Source: Myxococcales bacterium (GTDB lineage Bacteria; Myxococcota_A; Polyangia; JAHFDS01). From it: a stretch of 61,893 nucleotides of DNA. The notes under the pieces were generated by a model, which had not been told where the DNA came from, did no database searches, and was given only the letters and a program-made list of their open reading frames with translations. Every line of letters starts with the position of its first letter. The stretch's first letter is position 1. The translations under genes and the position numbers were made by a program. The stretch spans positions 1-61,893 of the forward strand of contig JAHFDS010000006.1 in NCBI GenBank assembly GCA_023248855.1, in the 5' to 3' direction. This document shows positions 58,661-61,893 of the stretch, piece after piece.

Positions 58661-59175
58661 GAGGTCACCTCACGACCGAGGATGCGCACGGCCATCTGCC
58701 GCCCGAGCGACTGCGCGCTCGCGACCAGGCGGATGTGGGTCTCCTCGCGCTGCTTGGCCAGCGCCTGGTTGCTGGCAGCCAGGATCTGCTCCGCTTCGCC
58801 GCGCGCCTTGCCGACGACCTCGGCCTCGGAAGCCTTGGCCTCCGCGCGGCGCTTGACGCGCTCTTCATTTCCGATCTGGCGCGCGCGCCCGATTCGTGTT
58901 TCATAGTCGGCCAGGGTCTCGGTCGCCTTGCGATCGAGCTCGGTGGCGCGGCGCTTCTCGCCCTCGATGCGGTCCTCCCGCTCGGCCTGCAGCTTGAGCC
59001 ACGGCTTGAACAAGAGACTACGCAGGGCGGCGATGAGGATCAGGAACAGCGTGAGCTGGATGAAGAACGTTCCGTCGATGTCGAGAAGCGGCACCTCGTG
59101 GTGAGCGCCTCCGTGCTCGGCGGCGCCTTCGTGCGCTCCCGCTGCATGGCCTTCGGTAGGTTCGTGGTCGTTCAT
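58657..59175 (-). CDS. ATP synthase b'-type subunit
   Basis: A 172-residue second b-type subunit and the first gene of the operon. A His/Glu/Ala-rich N-terminus (about 30 residues) precedes a membrane helix (FIQLTLFLILIAALRSLLF) and FKPWLKLQAEREDRIEGE, then a long coiled coil. Paired unequal b subunits form a heterodimeric stalk in cyanobacteria and alphaproteobacteria. The ATG at 59175 has no strong Shine-Dalgarno, so a start slightly upstream cannot be ruled out. Confidence 0.88.
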   Translation of the reverse strand: MNDHEPTEGHAAGAHEGAAEHGGAHHEVPLLDIDGTFFIQLTLFLILIAALRSLLFKPWLKLQAEREDRIEGEKRRATELDRKATETLADYETRIGRARQIGNEERVKRRAEAKASEAEVVGKARGEAEQILAASNQALAKQREETHIRLVASAQSLGRQMAVRILGREVTS

Positions 59176-59274
59176 GGGGTCGTGATGGGCGTCCAGGAGG
59201 GCTCGCGGAGCGCGCTTGACGCGGTGCTCCGGACCCCCTTCAGGCGGGCGCACGGATAGCACAGGGAGATCGGC

Positions 59275-61893
59275 GTGTCAACGGAATCAGTTCCGGATTC
59301 CTCTACTGGAATCAAAGACTTGGACATCACTGCGGTGGACGTCGAGCACGAGCTGGTGGCGCGCTTCGGGCGTCATGGATTCAAGCGACTCAAGCCCGGG
59401 CAGAACGAGATCATCCGGAGCGTCCTGTCGGGTCGCGACACGGTGGCCATCCTGCCCACCGGGGGCGGCAAGTCCATGTGTTACCAGCTGCCGGCGACGA
59501 TGCTCGAGGGGCCCACCATCGTCATCTCCCCGCTCCTGGCCCTCATCGAGGACCAGACGCGCAAGATGCAGGAGCTCGGCATCCCGGTCGCGCGCCTCGA
59601 CTCCACGCGCAAGGCCCAGGAGAGGCGCGACGCGCTCGCAGCCGTGCGCTCGGGCGCCCGGGTCGTGTGCATCACGACACCGGAGACCCTGACCTCGAAG
59701 GCCTTCGCCGAGGCGATGCAAGGGATCAAGCCGGCGCTCGTCGTCATCGACGAGGCGCACTGCGTCTCTCAGTGGGGGCACGACTTCCGACCCGCCTACA
59801 TGGCGATCAAGCGTGCGGTGCAGGTGGACCTCGCGACCGCGGGGCGCGCACCGGTCCTCGCGCTGACCGCCACGGCCACGCGCGAGGTCGCGGAGGACAT
59901 CTCGCTCGAGCTCGGGCTGCAGGATCCGGAGTACCTGCGCGCGACCTTCTACCGCCCGAACCTCTCGTTCGAGGTGCGCCTGCTGCAGTCCGAGAACGAG
60001 AAGCTGCGGCAGCTCGGGCGCGGCATCAAGCGACTCCAGCGTCCCGGGATCATCTACTCCGCGACCGTGCGCGCGGTCGATGACCTGTGGGTCGCGCTCA
60101 AGAAGGCGCGCCTGCCGGTCGATCGCTACAACGGCAAGATGGGCACTGCGGAGCGCGAGAAGTCGCAGTCGACCTTCATGAAGAAGGGGCGGCGCGGCAT
60201 CATGATCGCGACCAACGCCTTCGGCCTCGGCATCGACAAGCCCGACATCCGCTACATCCTGCACTTCCACACACCGGGCTCGCCCGAGGCGTACGTGCAG
60301 GAGGCCGGGCGAGCGGGCCGCGATGGCCTGAAGAGCCGGTGCATCCTGCTGTTCGCGCCCGACGACGTGCAGATCCAGGAGCACTTCAACCGCGATGCGC
60401 ACCCGACCGGCGGCGAGGTCCACAAGATCTGTACGGCGCTCGGGTCGTGGACGTCGGAGGGCCGGCGCGTCACGACGCGCGACCTCGCGACCAGCGCCGG
60501 GGTGCAGGAGCGACGGCTCCGCGTGGTGCTGACGCTGCTCGAGGACGCGGGCCTGGCGCTCCAGCCGGACACGGGCGAGTGGGAGCTGGCGCGGCCGTTC
60601 ACGAACGAGGACATCGATCAGATCGCGGGGATCTTCGAGCGGCGACGCATCGGCGACAAGCGGCGCCTCGACGCGATGCTGGCGTACGCGGCGCTCGAGA
60701 GCTGCCGCGTGCAGTTCATGCGAAAGTACTTCGGGGAGGACGAGGGCATCGCCTGCGGCCACTGCGACATCTGTCGCGCCCAGGGCGTGCAGCGCCAGGC
60801 CGAGGACTTTGCCGGCTTCGACAGCCCGCATGCGAACAGACCGCCGGGCGAGGGCGGCAAGCGCAAGCGGCGGCGCAAGCGCAAGCGCGGCGGCGAGGGT
60901 CTCGTGCCGGTGGTGCACGCGAGCCACGGCGCGGCGAACGGCGTCCGCGTCGAGGGCGCGCCGGCCGGCGACGGGAGGCCGGGCGTGCCCGGCATGCCCG
61001 GCGAGGGACGACGCAAGCGGCGCCGGCGGCGGCGGCGCGGGCGCGGGGACGGACCGGTGCCGATGCAGGCCGGATCGCCCGGAGCGCTGCCAGCGCCGTC
61101 GGGCACGCTACCGAGCGGCGTCGACCCGGAGACGGGGCTGTCCTGGACGATCGAGCCAGGCGAGCAGGCACCGGTGAGACCTGCCGGAAGCGGACACGTC
61201 GCGCAGGCAGGCGGCCCCCCGGCGGCAGGCGAGCAGCGCAAGGAGAGCAGGAGCGCCCGGCGCCGGCGCAAGCGCCGCGAGAAATGGCAAGCGCGACAGC
61301 GCGAGCTGGAGGCATCCGGCGGGCTGCCCCGCGTAGATGCCCAGACGCCACTGGCCCAACCGGCTGGTCCCCCGGATGAGCATCCATCTGCGGGGCCGCA
61401 TGAGTCGAGACCACCGCGCCGCGATCGGGGTCGTGAGCGGGATCGCACGGAAGAACCGGGGCCGTCGTATGTCGCGTATCAACCGGCCGCCGCCCCGGTC
61501 GTCGTGATGGTGCGCGGCCGAGGCGCCCTTCCGGTCGAGCCTGCGGCGTCCGCGGCCCCGCAGCCCGAAGCGGCGATGCCGCAAGATGTTGTGACCGAGG
61601 CCGCACGGGTCGTGGTGGCCCTACCGCTCGACGGGCGCCCCGCCTCGGTGGGTACGCCGAGCGCGCGGCAAGGCGAAGAGCTCGCGCGTGTGGCCGGTAC
61701 GCTGGGCGTCACGCGCCGAAGGCGAGCCCCGGCCGGGCCGGGGCGCAAGACGGCCCCGCCAGGGGCCGCAGCGGTCGCGGCGGCGCCCCCGATCGCGGCT
61801 CCTCGGGCGGTGACGACCCGGCCGCCCACGCAACCCGCCAAGGCCAAGGTGCCCGCAAAGGCGAAAGCCAAGGCCAAGGCCAAGGTGCCCGTA
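59275..61893 (+). CDS. recQ: RecQ-family DNA helicase with long basic tail (partial, runs off the right edge)
   Basis: At least 873 codons without a stop to the window end. The GTG has GGGAG six bases upstream. Residues about 30-360 are the helicase: FKRLKPGQNEIIRSVL, Walker A LPTGGGKSMCYQLP (Lys66), DEAH at 159-162 with CVSQWGHDFRP, and TNAFGLGIDKPDIRYILHF and QEAGRAGRDG. A winged-helix-like segment (about 385-450) precedes the zinc site Cys477, Cys494, Cys497, Cys500 (IACGHCDIC). From about 515 the chain becomes Arg/Lys/Pro/Ala-rich disordered sequence, including eight consecutive arginines, with no HRDC domain seen. A 3'-to-5' helicase in recombination and repair. The gene is divergent from the atp operon. 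Confidence 0.9.
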   Translation, partial: MSTESVPDSSTGIKDLDITAVDVEHELVARFGRHGFKRLKPGQNEIIRSVLSGRDTVAILPTGGGKSMCYQLPATMLEGPTIVISPLLALIEDQTRKMQELGIPVARLDSTRKAQERRDALAAVRSGARVVCITTPETLTSKAFAEAMQGIKPALVVIDEAHCVSQWGHDFRPAYMAIKRAVQVDLATAGRAPVLALTATATREVAEDISLELGLQDPEYLRATFYRPNLSFEVRLLQSENEKLRQLGRGIKRLQRPGIIYSATVRAVDDLWVALKKARLPVDRYNGKMGTAEREKSQSTFMKKGRRGIMIATNAFGLGIDKPDIRYILHFHTPGSPEAYVQEAGRAGRDGLKSRCILLFAPDDVQIQEHFNRDAHPTGGEVHKICTALGSWTSEGRRVTTRDLATSAGVQERRLRVVLTLLEDAGLALQPDTGEWELARPFTNEDIDQIAGIFERRRIGDKRRLDAMLAYAALESCRVQFMRKYFGEDEGIACGHCDICRAQGVQRQAEDFAGFDSPHANRPPGEGGKRKRRRKRKRGGEGLVPVVHASHGAANGVRVEGAPAGDGRPGVPGMPGEGRRKRRRRRRRGRGDGPVPMQAGSPGALPAPSGTLPSGVDPETGLSWTIEPGEQAPVRPAGSGHVAQAGGPPAAGEQRKESRSARRRRKRREKWQARQRELEASGGLPRVDAQTPLAQPAGPPDEHPSAGPHESRPPRRDRGRERDRTEEPGPSYVAYQPAAAPVVVMVRGRGALPVEPAASAAPQPEAAMPQDVVTEAARVVVALPLDGRPASVGTPSARQGEELARVAGTLGVTRRRRAPAGPGRKTAPPGAAAVAAAPPIAAPRAVTTRPPTQPAKAKVPAKAKAKAKAKVPV

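Noticed and set aside
59287..60927. Long minus-strand open frame opposite recQ
   Set aside because: The plus strand encodes intact RecQ motifs throughout (Walker A, DEAH, zinc cysteines). The antisense frame has none.

Overview
The window is about 61.9 kb of very GC-rich DNA, almost fully coding, and most consistent with a member of the Myxococcota. The evidence is a secreted amidase ending in a MYXO-CTERM-type tail (Cys, hydrophobic stretch, Arg cluster), a tail-anchored Ser/Thr kinase of the type common in that group, many lipoproteins, Pro/Ala-rich disordered tails, and frequent GTG/TTG starts joined by GTGA or ATGA overlaps. I see no insertion sequence, prophage, CRISPR array, tRNA or rRNA. 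The window looks like ordinary chromosome, mainly housekeeping and envelope genes.

Layout. 1-7.2 kb (+): a GH57 glucan branching enzyme, a surface N-acetylmuramoyl-L-alanine amidase, then dapA-dapB-murQ-anmK, which joins diaminopimelate synthesis to MurNAc recycling. 7.2-13.5 kb (-): five lipoproteins, including a cluster of LpoB, a COG3014-like protein and two LPP20-like proteins. 13.8-18.6 kb (+): a TCA block icd-mdh-sucC-sucD followed by ndk and a hairpin terminator. 18.7-28.2 kb: a Ser/Thr kinase, rlmN, a 1084-residue HEAT protein, a membrane protein, an outer-membrane barrel protein and an orphan small protein. 28.2-33.8 kb (-): a complete ISC iron-sulfur operon (iscS-iscU-iscA-hscB-hscA-fdx) headed by a Cys-rich MerR-family regulator, not IscR, with an unusual inverted-repeat control region. 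33.8-40 kb: a zinc-ribbon site-2 protease, two membrane proteins, RNase Y, CrcB and a hybrid histidine kinase. 40-48 kb (-): a complex I operon nuoE-F-J-K-L-M-N without G, H, I. 48-53.2 kb: dusB with a coupled lipoprotein, an HTH-EIIA fusion with a coupled secreted NTF2-like protein, a 59-residue protein, prs and a TetR regulator. 53.2-59.2 kb (-): an ATP synthase operon b'-b-delta-alpha-gamma-beta-epsilon. 59.3 kb to the end (+): recQ with a long basic tail, cut by the window edge.

Functionally, the TCA enzymes, complex I and ATP synthase form the respiratory core, and the ISC operon supplies the clusters complex I needs. The first 13 kb is dominated by cell-wall synthesis, recycling and PBP-activator-like lipoproteins. 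Several transcription units show a -10-like TANNNT box exactly six bases before the start codon, suggesting leaderless mRNAs. The most unusual signals are the MerR-headed ISC operon with its 23-bp inverted repeats, the lipoprotein cluster, the start-codon hairpin at 8.63 kb, and the two tight hairpins that stand where nuoG-H-I would normally be.
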